This document shows positions 36,122-47,100 of a stretch of DNA of 64,000 nt, in pieces. The notes below the pieces were generated by a model. It did no database searches. It had not been told where the DNA came from and worked only from the letters and a program-made list of their open reading frames with translations. The stretch is taken from assembly GCA_001643675.2 (NCBI GenBank), contig LSRY02000038.1:475001-539000 (forward strand), written 5' to 3'. A program made the translations under genes and the position numbers. Position 1 is the stretch's first letter. Each line of letters begins with the position of its first letter. This stretch comes from Monocercomonoides exilis (Eukaryota > Preaxostyla > Oxymonadida > Polymastigidae).

Positions 36122-37690
36122 TTCAGGAACATATCAGTGAAATTAGACAATTTCAGTGATTGGAACGTTGAACATTCATGTTTGTTGAGTTCAATGGAGA
36201 ATAGCTTCATTTATTCTTCTGCTAATGTATTTAAAGGAGGTGTTTCAATTGGATCCTATTCTTCAGAGGAATTTATCAGCAAAAACACAACCACATTCTA
36301 CGGAAAAAGAGAAGTCAATCTTCAAAGAAAAGAACGAATGGACACGAATGTGAGCCAATCATTTTCTTCATGTGAATGGGTTGAATGCACTGCTCCACAA
36401 GGAGGAGCACTTAATGTTCATGAAAATGAAAATGCAACTTTGACTGTTGAGAATTCTTCATTTACAAGATGTTATGCTTCATCCACAAGAGGTGGAGGAA
36501 TATATGCTTTGAAAACTGCTGAATGCGTTGATATCCATTCGGTATTCGTCCAATGCGCAGCAGAAGAAACAACTGACTTTGGAGGCGGGGGAATTAATTT
36601 CGAAATTATATATTCACAGTCTATGGTTGAAGATTGCTTATTTAATAACTGTTCTGCTGCAAATGATGGAGGAGCATTATGTTACTTTAAAGTTAATTCT
36701 CAAAAACAAGAGAATTCCTTAACAAATTCATTCTTCAAATTTTGTCGATGCAATTCTTCACGAGATGGCACAGGAGGCGCCATTCTGAATTGGATCTGTA
36801 CGGATAAAATTATTTTCTCAAATTGCTTTTTACGTCATTGCTTTGCAATGTGTTGGGGGGGGGGGTGCTATTGCAATTGAAATAAATGCATATAATTATG
36901 GAACATTATTATTTTTCTGCTTTTTCCACAACAACACGTGTGGAAAAGTGGGAAACGATATTGCTCTACAAATATCGTCGTCAAATAACATTGATTCCAC
37001 CTGCTATTCAACCAGTAAAGCAACAAACAGAGTCTGTGCTAATTATCATTCAAACGTTGATCACAGTGAATGGCTTCACAATGATTTTGGAAATGTGAGA
37101 TTTGTTTCTTCAACTGATTCACAACCAAAAGGCATCGACACATATGCATATGGACTGGATGAATCTTATCCATGCAGCACGATCAGCCGTTGCCTCACTC
37201 AACTGATATCTGGGTTTGGAGAGGAAATCAAAGTGCTTTATGGAACAATTACTCAGGCCGTAAGCGTTGATGGTGGTATGCATTCAAACACAATATATGG
37301 AAAAGTGATTTGAGAACAACAATCAAAATTGAATTCGAAGCATCTGGGTTGTCTCTATTTTCAGTTTCAACAAGCGCATTGACTGTCAGAAACCTTGCAC
37401 TTGCGCACAGATTGGAAATTGCAGATAATTGCTACTCAAAGCTATTTGAGATAAGCAGTGCAGGAAATATACATATAAGCAGATTGAACGTATCTGCTGG
37501 AAGCGGACACTTTACGGAAACGGAATTTTCGACAGAACTGATAAATGTTCAGGGTGGAATATTGCATATGGAAAGCGTGAACTGGGTCAAAGCATACCCA
37601 CCACTTCGTTGATTTTGCTTTCTTGGACAAATGAAATTTCATCTTCTATTTCCGGCTGTGCTTTTGACGGGATAGAAAGAACAATTATGA
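36122..37690 (+). pseudogene. Surface protein with Gly-Gly beta-helix repeats, frameshifted
   Basis: Polymorphic-outer-membrane-protein-like repeats, thought to form a beta-helix on the cell surface. Plus-strand motifs include CTAPQGGALNV, STRGGGIYALK, DFGGGGINFEI, NDGGALCYFKV and GTGGAILNW, each near SxC-x-F/V strings. The frame 36137-36853 shifts at an 11-base G run (36855-36865) into a frame with GGAIAIEINAYNYG and ESYPCSTISRCLTQL. It shifts again near 37303 (RTTIKIEFEASGLSLFSV) and again near 37605 (ILLSWTNEISSSISGCAFDG). No start codon or signal peptide remains; a TGA lies just upstream. Expression would need several corrections, so I call it a pseudogene, although the G run alone could be a slippery site or an assembly error. 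Confidence 0.75.
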
Positions 37691-37699
37691 ATCATTTGA

Positions 37700-38270
37700 T
37701 AATTATTGGAACAGAAAGAAAAAAAAATAAACAGAACCATTAGTCAAATCAGAAAATGAATGAGAAGATGCTCTATCATTATTGCTATTGGTTGGCGTAT
37801 CAAGGCTGATTGGTGTGTTCCTCTCAAAGAAGTCAGGAGCCTTGAAGATCCAAATGCACAAAGTCAGAAGACGGAGTTCTGGAATGTGAAGCGGCACTTA
37901 CAGCGCAGCGCTGAAGGAAATAGTTACAATGGAAACCTCAATTCCAGCAAACAGAAGATATTGTTCTTATTGGAATGCTTGTAAGGAAGCAAGCGAAGAA
38001 ACACAAAATTCTGCTGCACACATCCGAAGAGAATTCCGTTTGTCCACAAACACTCAATGCGAAATTGAAAACATTTCAATCATCTTTTTCCAGTTGCATA
38101 ACCTCCTCAAATACTGCATAATCATATTTCTCCTCTGCCTCAATACCTGCTCCAAAATGCATAAATTCTCCATCTGACTTTAAACGTCCATTCCATATTC
38201 TCATTCATATTCGCTTCACGTTTTCTTCTCACAACCCTCTTCCCGGATCGCATTGGTTTCCATTTGATTT
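37700..38270 (+). other. Possible remnant downstream of the surface-protein pseudogene
   Basis: Frames at 37760-37984 and 37929-38177 are short and overlap in different phases. No domain recognised; they may be the decayed 3-prime end of the preceding gene. Confidence 0.25.
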
Positions 38271-38280
38271 TTCTCATTCA

Positions 38281-38721
38281 GATGAAAAATTCGCCTTCTG
38301 CTGATTTGGAAAATATCGAGGAATCGCAAACTATTCCTCCTTTTTCCTCTGCCTCTTCTTTCTCTTTCAGCGCTGCAAGCTCCACCAGCATCCGCACCAT
38401 TTGGAGCAACTCTAACCACTCTTAATTCTTTGCCACAACCGATGACACAGAATTCACCTGCTGTTTCAACCAGATCTCAACCCTTGCACCAGCCTACACA
38501 CGCGAAAGCACAAGCACCCTGTCGTCCAGCTCCGGTTCAACAGCGTGAAGCGATGACGAACCTTTTTCACAACAGCTTTTTTCTCAGATGCTGTCAGAGG
38601 CGCTCACCGTTCATCAGCGCAGCATTCATTTGGTATCTGCAGGCACAGCGCGAAGAAGTCGTTGCGCTGGCGCTACTCAAGAACTGATACAAATGATAGA
38701 AAGCAGCACCCAAACAACCTG
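38281..38721 (+). pseudogene. Unrecognised Ser/Gln-rich coding remnant
   Basis: From an ATG at 38281 the frame reads KNSPSADLENIEESQTIPPF, a Ser-rich stretch, a TAA after SNSNHS, FFATTDDTEFTCCFNQISTL, a TGA after SGSTA, then SDDEPFSQQLFSQMLSEALT and TQELIQMIESSTQTT to a TGA. Composition and GC content are clearly more coding-like than the surroundings. One TAA and one TGA interrupt it. No family recognised. A competing 85-codon frame (38430-38687) is Pro/Gln-rich and probably out of phase. Confidence 0.3.
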
Positions 38722-38864
38722 AACGCTGCCAGAAAGATCTGAAGCCACAGCTCTGGAAATGTCTGCGGATAACTCAAACAAAAGATACTCCATTTCATCT
38801 AGTTCTAATTTTATATAAGCTGCCTCTGATAAAGGAGAAGAAGAAGTTGATGCATCCCCTGAAC

Positions 38865-39840
38865 TTATGGGATCAAAAGGAATCTTCTTCGCATTTTTTG
38901 CATCTCTGCTTTTGCCTTGAAGAAATTCAACAAAAACACCAAAAATACGGATGATTGAGATTTCATTTTATTTGACTGCAATCCCTCAAACTTCATCTTC
39001 TTCTGCTTCTCAATCCCCACGTCAATCAGTTCCGCCTTCTCCTTCCTCTCCACCAGCTGCTCCTGCAGCTCCTTCGCCTCCTTCTCTTCTGAGTTGCACT
39101 TCTCGCTCAGGTCCAGAATCCTCAACTGCTGCATCAAGATGATCTTGTCTATCTCCTCCAGCAACTCTATCAGTCTGCCAATCCGCTTCACTTCATTCAC
39201 CCACTATTCTCCTTTTTCTTCATCTGCTCCTCATCCTTTTCCTACTTCTTCTTTTCCTTTCCATTCTCTTCCTATTTCTTCCTTGTATTTTGCCAGTGTG
39301 ATAGCTGCTGGAGATAAAACCGCATCCTCCATCCTCAACCTCGCCTTTCTCCATCGACTTCTCCACAGCTTCTTCCTCGCATAACATTGTACTATCTATC
39401 GCCCAATCACCTCATCATCAATCTTAATTATAAAGCGCATCGGCTGCAGTGATAAAAACTCCATCAACACAATCGCAGATGGAAGCGGCGAATAGACAAA
39501 CAGATCAAAGATCGATGGTAACGCATTCACGTCTGCCGCTGCAAAGATTCGCTTGCTCCTGGACTTCTTTCCCACATACGCTGCAAGCGACGGGAGCGGC
39601 CCCACCAGCGGAACGGAAAGCATCGCTGAAAGCGCCACATGGGAAGCACACAACACCCCCATACAGCACCCCCCTCCGCGCCACAATATATCCCCGCAGC
39701 GCACGTGGAGACAGCACCAGCATGTGCCGCATACACTCCCCAGCCGCCTCGGACACCACAAACTTCAGTCGCCTTTAGATATCATCCATTGAAGCTGCCG
39801 ACAGTTTTTTTGCATCCACAGCCGATATATAAGACGGATC
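38865..39840 (-). pseudogene. Coiled-coil protein gene remnant (GC-rich 5-prime part)
   Basis: Minus strand. The GC-rich upstream part reads VVSEAAGECMRHMLVLSPRA and GGVVCFPCGAFSDAF in one frame and LVGPLPSLAAYVGKKSRSKR, AAADVNALPSIFDLFVYSPL in the next, implying a frameshift near 39600. Further on come AVEKSMEKGE-like sequence, stops, and an 80-residue coiled coil beginning NEVKRIGRLIELLEEIDKII and containing KAELIDVGIEKQKKMKFEGL. A near-identical motif, KTELIDEGIEKEKKLRT, occurs on the plus strand at 41.6 kb, so both belong to one paralogous family. No start codon or intact frame. Function unknown; long coiled coils suggest a structural or scaffolding role (inference). Confidence 0.45.
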
Positions 39841-39849
39841 AATAGCAGG

Positions 39850-41480
39850 TATATTTACAATAAATACTTATTCCCTTCTTCTTCTTTTATTGGGATTTCG
39901 AATAGGGAAGAATGTGTGTATTATGCACTTGCTACTCCAATTAAAGAAAACAATGAAAGTCATAACAAATGAAAAAAAATTGCAGTTTTTTGTGTGAAAA
40001 CAGTTTTGAAAATACACTTAGTATTCATTTTCATTCCTTTATTGTCTCATTTTCAAAGGCAAATTGGAACTCAGAGTATCAATCATTAATTGTGTTATTT
40101 TTTTGCTTGAATATTCAACGATCATTAATTTCTTTAAAGTTCAAATGCAAATAAGTTTTTTTCAAATTGTCTAAGTGCACTTTTTGTTTCATTGAAAGCC
40201 TCAAAGTTGAAAAACATAAAAAATTACTGTTTTTTAACAAACGGATATGAAGCTAACAAAAAATCTATTTATTTTCTCAATGAAGTTATATTAATGATTA
40301 TTGTTGTTATTCAAATAAAAGATAAGAAAAAATCATCGCATTGTAAAAGATAAATGGAAAAACTCATAATTTTCGTGATTCAGACAAATAAGAAGAAAAT
40401 GCAATAGAATACTTCAATTATTGTGTTCTTCACTTCATGTTAACAAAGTATATTGAAAATAATAAAACGTCAAACTCTTCAATAGAGTAAAAAATAGTTA
40501 ATAAATTATAAATGAAAAAATTACGGTTAACAAATATATCCATCTGATTTTTTGTGGGACAGATCAGGCTAAAAAAAAGTGATTTTTCAAAAATTTTCAC
40601 CCATTTCTTACATTTTTCTATTCTTCTTCTTTCACCTCCAGCATTTGAAAAATGTTGCATGAAGGTTATCAAAAGAATTGGAAGAGCTGATAGATGAGCC
40701 ATGAAGGATGGAGCAAAGTGTGTCGGCTGCTCAAAAAAGGCTGCTGTCGAGATAGCAGCAGCAACATGTTTGTGACAAATTAATTTTCTATCTTTATTTC
40801 TTTTCTAACTCTTCCATGTCATATTTATTTTCTACTTTTATATTTCTCTTTCTTTTTGTATATTGGTAGAAAATTTTTGAAAAATCACTTTTTTTTAGCC
40901 TGATCTGTCCCACATTAAATCCAAGACATATTTTTGTTAACCGTAATTATTTCTCTTTCCATTTACTCATTCATTTTTTTCAAACTTAAGCATTTGATTC
41001 TTTCCTTTTTTAAATTTTTATCATTGATATTATCTTTATGTTACAATAATTGAAGTTTATTTGTTATTTTTGTTGTTAAAAAATTGCAACACATTCAACT
41101 AGAATTTTCTTCTGTAACTTTTTTGACTAAATGAATTTCACATATCAATTGTTTGAATTATTAAAATCATTATCTATCTAATCTCATTATGCAAATTTTC
41201 AATTTGATAAATGTTTTATATACGTTAATTTTCAAATTTTCAAAAAATCAGTTTTTCGACTTTAACACTTTTTTTGAATCCAAAAACACACGACAATAAT
41301 ATTAATAGAACTTATTTGTATTTTGACAAAAAAAAACAATTGAAGATTTTTATGCATTTAAGTAAAAACAAATAAGAATTAATAAATGATATGTAGAGTT
41401 CTTATTTATCTTTGAGATAAATAATGAAAAGAAAGTCAGAATGAATTATTTGTTTATCCTTTTCTTATCTTCATATCACT
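39850..41480. other. AT-rich intergenic sequence containing an inverted-repeat element
   Basis: Apart from the element at 40521-40946 I see no gene; a 61-codon frame at 39969-40154 has no recognisable content. Confidence 0.35.
40521..40946. mobile_element. TIR element with TTACGGTTAACAAA ends
   Basis: The left arm (40521-40605) TTACGGTTAACAAATATAT ... GTGGGACAGATCAGGC ... AAAAAAGTGATTTTTCAAAA is matched by the reverse complement at about 40865-40946. Arms of roughly 85-95 bp, total 426 bp. No clear target duplication because the flanks are A/T runs. The interior has no recognisable gene. Confidence 0.7.
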
Positions 41481-41539
41481 ATTGACTCCTTCGTTTTTTT
41501 AACTTTCATCATCTTCTCCAATACATCCAGCTCATAGAT

Positions 41540-42915
41540 CAGCTTTTTCATTGAAGGAGAATGAAGTGTAGATGCAGAGTGGAACTCCCTGGAAGAACGA
41601 GGAGATGGTGGAAGAGCTGGTGGCAATGAAGAAGAAGACAGAGCTGATTGATGAGGGGATTGAGAAGGAGAAGAAGCTGCGGACACAGCAGAGCGGGGTG
41701 GTGAGTGGGGATAGAGCGGGTTCGCTGGTGAGTTCGATGTCGTAGTTTGCCTCGTCTTCTTTGCCAGTTTTTGTGTGTGGAAGGATGGTTCCGTCTTCAG
41801 CTAAATTGATCTTGCCTTCGGAGTTGCATGAAAAGTTTCAGGAAAAGTTTTCCGCGAGCATCGGAGATCGTGACACTGTGATGATTGGGCTAGACGAAAG
41901 AAAGAAGGAGCTTTCTGTGAAAGTGGAAAGTGGGGCAAGTGTTGAAGGAGAAGCAAACAGCTGTGGGTAAGGAGGAGGCTGAAGTGAGGGTAAGAGATCT
42001 TTGATCAGCGAGAGATCTGAGAAGAACAGCTTTAGGTCCAATGGTGGTGGTTGTGGTATTGGATGTTAAGGAGGAGTGGATGTAATTGTGAGGCAGAAGA
42101 TAAACAAGACGGAGAAGGAAACGAAGATGCTGATGATGCTGTCTCTGCGAATCTTCAGTGATGAGAACTAGCTGCGGCGGTTCTGCATGTCGTCGTTTGA
42201 ATCGGTGCTGGAGGTGTTCCAGAGCAACGATTTCTTCATGTTGTGCGTAATGCATGCAGATGTATGCGAAGCTTCCAACTGCAGATCTCTTCCATTCCTA
42301 CCATGGAACAGCTCAGTTGCAAAGATGGCTAACCGGCGCTGGATGATCAGGTGCAGGTGCTTTCTGTGGTATCAGCGGGGGTGTTTGCGTGGGTAACGGT
42401 GCGGGTATCTGCAGGGGCAGGTGCATGTGCAGGAGCAGGGCTGAAGCGGCTGGTGAAGGCGGTGCAGACATCAGTGGGGAGGAAAGAAGGGCGGAATACG
42501 CTGTTCCAGAAGGCGCAGCTGCAGGCGGTGCATGTGAAGCTGCAGCTGGTGAAGAACGAGATGGAAGTGGCAATCTGCTTTCGGGTGCTGCTTGTATACG
42601 GGAGGCAAGTGATGCAGTTTCACGAGACAATAGCATTGAAGAGGGAAGAGAAGCCACATTTTTTTATGTATCACAATTATTTGCTTCTTTAGCGCAACAC
42701 TTATAAGTTCTGAGTTCAATGGAGATGGCAATCAACAACATGCTCCTGTCCTTTGAGAGTGCATTGGATGTGATCGATCCTTCGATTTCGCAGCAAACAT
42801 CGTCATCGGCGTTATCATCCTCCTCCTCGTCGTCTTCTTTTTCTTCCTCTTTCTCTTCTTCTTCCTTTTCTTTCATTTATTCCTTTCTTTTGACTCATCT
42901 TCAAATATCCCTCTA
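41540..42915 (+). pseudogene. Coiled-coil protein gene remnant, plus-strand paralogue
   Basis: From about 41572 the frame reads MQSGTPWKNEEMVEELVAMK, KTELIDEGIEKEKKLRTQQS, a TAG at 41752, then FASSSLPVFVCGRMVPSSAK, LPSELHEKFQEKFSASIGDR and DERKKELSVKVESGAS to TAA and TGA near 41970. Later blocks in other frames: SFESVLEVFQSNDFFMLCVM (42193), LKRLVKAVQTSVGRKEGRNT and LQLVKNEMEVAICFRVLLVY (42441-42600), and a Ser-rich tail (42780-42916). GC content is well above the window average. Several shifts separate the blocks. Shares the ELID-GIEK motif with 38865-39840 on the other strand. Confidence 0.45.
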
Positions 42916-43779
42916 AATTATGTTTTCACTTTTCACTTTTTCTTCCATTTCACCCAAGTCGTCTCATTCAGTCAAATGATAATAAATATCTTCTTCTTCC
43001 CATCAAATGGCATAATGAAACTTGAAGGACATCAATGAAACCTTAAAAATATTCATTTATTTTTATTATTCTGTTCTTTAAGTTAACAGTTTTATAGAGT
43101 ATAGTTTATATGTCTGAAACAAATGGATAAATTGACGATGAAGTTTTTTAAAAGTGAAAAAAATAGCAGAACCTTAAAGAGTTACAAACACACTCAATTT
43201 ATTATCCTCAATTTTCGTCTCTTTTTCGTTATAAATGCATTCATTCGTTAGGTGTCTTTGCAATAATACTCATTTTTTATTCAGAAAAGTTTTATTTCGA
43301 GAGAATTTTTAATTTGAAAATTTCAGATCAAAGTGATCATAGGATCAATATTTTTTGTTTTTTAAATTTACTTACTCAATTTCAAGTTTTTTTGAATTTT
43401 TTTCATGCTTTCGTAACAAAGGGATTATAATTAACTTATATAACTTCTATTTTTTCTTGGAATGATTAAATTGTGAAAAATAACTGATGTGCTTTTAGTT
43501 GCAGTATGCCCATCAAATATCTTTTTCCTCTCAGCTTTTCGTTTTATTTCTTCTTCTGCCATATCATCGATTTTTGTTTCCCTTTTTTTTAGCTTTTAAC
43601 AAGATTCATCGTTAATACATTCCAATACCTTTATAAAAACATCTTTCTTTCCTTTCTTTTGTATTATTCACCTGTTCTTTCCTCTATACGCCTTTCCAAT
43701 TATTATATCCTGACTTTTTTAGTCTATCCAATACGCACTCTTTCCATATTCCTTGTTTAACCATTGTCATTAAACATCC

Positions 43780-44130
43780 TTGCAAAATCTTAATAACATT
43801 AAAAATGCAATGAATGAAAAGTTGCATATTCAAAAATATGTCCATGCCTTTTTTCAACGATTGTTCTTTATTAACTTTCTTCTTTTTTTCTTTTCCAAAT
43901 ATTCCTTTTTTCGAAAAACAAATCCCATCTGTCCCGTCTTCACTTCCTTTTCGCTCCAGGAAAAAAAATCCAAAACCTTGTACGAAGTTCTGCTTGCAAT
44001 TTAGAAACTTCACAAATTCCATTCAAAAAAAACTAACGAGGAAGAAGAGGAGGAGGAAGTGTAAGTTGTCGAATTGGCGGAAGAAGTGAAAGTTGCAGAA
44101 CACGTTGAAAGTGGTGACCAGAATGAATGA
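43780..44130 (+). CDS. Short acidic protein or exon, frame crosses TAG and TAA
   Basis: An ATG-proximal frame (43804 region) reads NEKLHIQKYVHAFFQRLFFI, then FSLQEKKSKTLYEVLLAI, a TAG, KLHKFHSKKTNEEEEEEEV, a TAA, and VVELAEEVKVAEHVESGDQN E to a TGA at 44128-44130. The acidic, helical segment on both sides of the TAA looks like one protein. No domain recognised. Either a decayed exon of the coiled-coil family or a gene in which TAG/TAA are read as amino acids. Confidence 0.3.
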
Positions 44131-44134
44131 AATG

Positions 44135-45100
44135 AAGCTTAAGAAGAAAAAGAAGAGACGAGATTGTTGTCGTACTGTTTGCAGAAGAGTCAAATTTAAC
44201 ACAGCGAAATTTATTGACATACTTTTGTAACAAAAAAGGAAACTGAAGTTACGAAAATAATGAGAGTATCCGGAATAACCTTTAAATCTTTTGTTGCCCA
44301 CACAAATTGCAAAGAAGAAAATGCAATTGCCATTCTTTTTAATAATGGTGAATTGGTATAATTGAAATGAAAGAATTTTTTGCAGGATACGTTTCTGGCT
44401 GAAACATTTAATAAATGTTAAATTTCTTTGAATGAATTAGTTTTTATTTGACACGATTGTTGGATAGCATTTATTTTCTACGCAATTCATACTGGGAAAA
44501 ATTATAGAATTGAATAAAAGTAAATTTTGTGCAAACCTGCAGATTGTTCGATATGAAATCTCATGTTTAAATGAAATTCAAAATATCTTGATTTGATATA
44601 TGTTCTTTTCTCAAAGCAAATATATGCGAGTTGAGAAAAAACTGATTTATTTTGATCGTTTGCATTTTTTTTTTAATTTTTTAAAATTTCTTTTCCAGGG
44701 GGAAAAAATTAACTTTTGATGAAAAATGAAGTTAACTGTTGATTTAAATAATTTTCTTTGAACTTCACTAACTATAATGGTTTTATTTTTTTGATCTGTT
44801 GTGATTTTTCAAAAATTATCACCCATATAATTCTTTTCTTTCTTTTTCTCTCTCTTCCCAATTTGATTCCCATTTCTTTGTATTCGTGTCAATTCAGAAT
44901 AAAGTGTATGCGAGTTCGTTTATTCAAATCAGTTTCAATGCATAACGCTTTTCTTTGCAATTATTTGTAGATTTCTCTTCACTATTATAATATTTTCTTC
45001 CATATTTCTATTTCACTTCTCATCTTCTCTCTTCTCTCTTCTTCTGTTCTCTTCTCCATCTTCTCTTCTCTATCTTTTTCATCTCCTTTTCCTCTTCCTC
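44135..45100. other. Intergenic, ending in a C/T-rich tract
   Basis: AT-rich sequence without a gene. From about 45010 to 45140 the plus strand is almost pure C/T, a polypyrimidine tract. Confidence 0.35.
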
Positions 45101-45139
45101 TTCCTCTTCATCTTCATCTTTTCCTTCTTTTTCTCCTCA

Positions 45140-46109
45140 TCCCCAACTACACCTAGCGCATTGCCACTGCACTTCGCACTCTCCACATCTCCAACTCCAC
45201 CGCTGCTCCGGTTTCTAGTGTAAATTACGTTCCTCCTCCTCTTCCTCTTCCGCCGCGTGATTTTGTTTCTTCCGCGCCTTCACTTACAGAGCATGGATAG
45301 AGGATAGAGGATAGAGGAAAGAGGAAAGAGGAAAGATGGAAAGGGAAAGGGAAGAAGGTGAAGAAGGAGAAGAGAGAGAGTGAAGAAGGAGGAAGAAGAG
45401 GAAGAAGAAGAAGTGGTGGAGGTGAAGGAGGAGGAGTTGAGTTAGAGAATGGAGATTTAAATTTTTATTATTTGTGTTTTGATGAAGAAAGAATAGGAGA
45501 AGGATATAATGATGATGAGGAAGAGGAAGAAGAAAATGAAGATGCCATTTTTTTGCTTTGTGAAATGGAAAACAGAGAAAATGGCAGATTTGGAGAAGAA
45601 ACAGAAGATGAAGGAGAAGAGAAAAAGAATAGAAACAGAGGGAGGAAGAATATATGTGGGAAGAAGAGGGAAGAGGAACGAGAAGGGGGAGAGAATGAGA
45701 ATAAAAAGGAAAAGAAATTTTTCATTGAAAATTCTCTTTCTGAGTTAATTCACTTCACAAACAGTCAAAAACCTCATTCACACACATCAACACAGCCAGC
45801 TTCTATCAAAAACATATCAAATGTTTTCACTTCGCCTTCTTCTTCCTCTTCCTCTTCCTCTTCTTCTACTACTGCAACTACTTCTTTTTTTTCCTCTTCC
45901 TCTTCTTCCTTTTTCTCCTTTTCTTCTTTCTTATTTTCAACTCCTTTATCTTTTTCATCTTCTGAATTTTTTTCTTCCTCTTCTCATCAACAGCCACTAA
46001 CTCCACAAACTGAATTATTTTCGATTGACTGTGCTGACAGAACAGCAAATCGAATAATCCTTGCTGAAGACAAAGGAGAAAAAGATGTATCTCATTATAA
46101 ACAACTATG
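45140..46109 (+). CDS. Low-complexity acidic/Ser-rich protein, frame crosses TAG
   Basis: In one frame: a hydrophobic stretch (LFLLFLLIPNYT), a TAG, RIATALRTLHISNSTAAPVS, SVNYVPPPLPLPPRDFVSSA, a TAG after LTEHG at 45298-45300, then 250 codons open to TGA at 46107-46109. The open part has a Lys/Glu/Arg-rich segment (GYNDDEEEEEENEDAIF), another charged block, a poly-Ser/Thr/Phe region and LFSIDCADRTANRIILAEDK. No ATG opens the 250-codon part, which supports an upstream start across the TAG. A purine-rich micro-repeat (GATAGAG and GGAAAGA units, 45296-45355) encodes part of the charged segment. No known domain; the composition of nucleolar or scaffold proteins fits, without evidence of function. 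Confidence 0.4.
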
Positions 46110-46206
46110 AAAGTGAATAATTGTGATGGAAGGAGAATAAGGGAATAGAAGAAATGTGTTCAAGATAAGTCAAAGCAGAAAAAACAAACAAAAAAAAAAA
46201 AAAAAA

Positions 46207-46680
46207 AGAACTGGATGCTCCTTTGTCAAACTGTTCTTCAACTGTTGCTGAGAGCCAAAGAAAGAGAAAAATTGAGAGAGAAAGGGACATATTTTGAAGA
46301 AGAGTCGAAGAAAAACAGTTTTGTTTTTCGAAATTTATTGCTTGAAGAACAAATGATATCGTTGCAATTGGGGAGGATGGAAGCAATAATGGAGGGAGGG
46401 GAGAGAAAGAGTGAATGAGTGAGAGTGAGAGTCAAAGATGAAGAAGATTCTAATTATGATAACGCAAACACATAAGAGCAAGAGTCTTAGGGAAGAACGT
46501 TGAACAAGAAGCATTATTCATTTCAATTTGAACAGTTTCAAGAAAAGTTGATTGAAGAAAGCAACAAGAATTTTTATCTTTTGTAGCATAATCCTCAAAC
46601 CAATCTTCATCACGACCAATTGAATTCGAGGAAGCTGAATGTTGAGGTATCCATATACCTTGCTATTTTGTGATTTCTTC
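46207..46680 (+). pseudogene. Possible downstream exon(s) of the low-complexity gene
   Basis: After an A18 tract, one frame reads LDAPLSNCSSTVAESQRKRK and, shifted, ESKKNSFVFRNLLLEEQMIS with LQLGRMEAIMEGGERKSE to a TGA. The same frame then runs KDEEDSNYDNANT, TAA, EQES, TAG, GRTLNKKHYSFQFEQFQEKL, IEESNKNFYLL, TAG, HNPQTNLHHDQLNSRKLNVE to TGA at about 46680. The Gln/Asn-rich content around the three TAA/TAG looks protein-like. Confidence 0.3.
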
Positions 46681-47100
46681 TTCTTCTTCTCCAGATAGAC
46701 ATTTGCTGTCACGTGTTCAAATGCAACTCACATCACAAACATAGCAGAACCTCCTTTGATTTTCCCCAATCATCATCTTCCTCTTCTTCCTCTTCCTCAT
46801 TCTTATCAATTTCTTTTTCGACATTTTTTATTATTTTCCTTCTCCATCGACTTTTTCTGATTTTTGGGCTTCTTCTTCACGTTCATTTCTAACTTCTTCA
46901 TAATAACCAAAAACATCATTTTACACTTTTTCATAATCATTGCTCGCTTCATTCGATCGGATTTCTTCATTTTTGGCATGTGATTAAGATATTTTTTTGA
47001 ATAAAGATGGCATTTTGAAGAAAAAAAAAACTGGTTGAAGATGAGAAGATGATTGTTAAGTGAATAAAGAGAATGAAGATAAAGAGAAAGATAAATTTAT
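46681..47100. other. Intergenic with C/T-rich microsatellites
   Basis: TTC/CTT repeats around 46676-46800 on the plus strand; no gene supported. Confidence 0.3.

Noticed and set aside
39396-39778. Overlapping 109-121-codon frames on both strands of the GC-rich patch
   Set aside because: GC-rich sequence opens several frames at once. Only the minus-strand reading continues into the coiled-coil remnant, so the others were not called separately.
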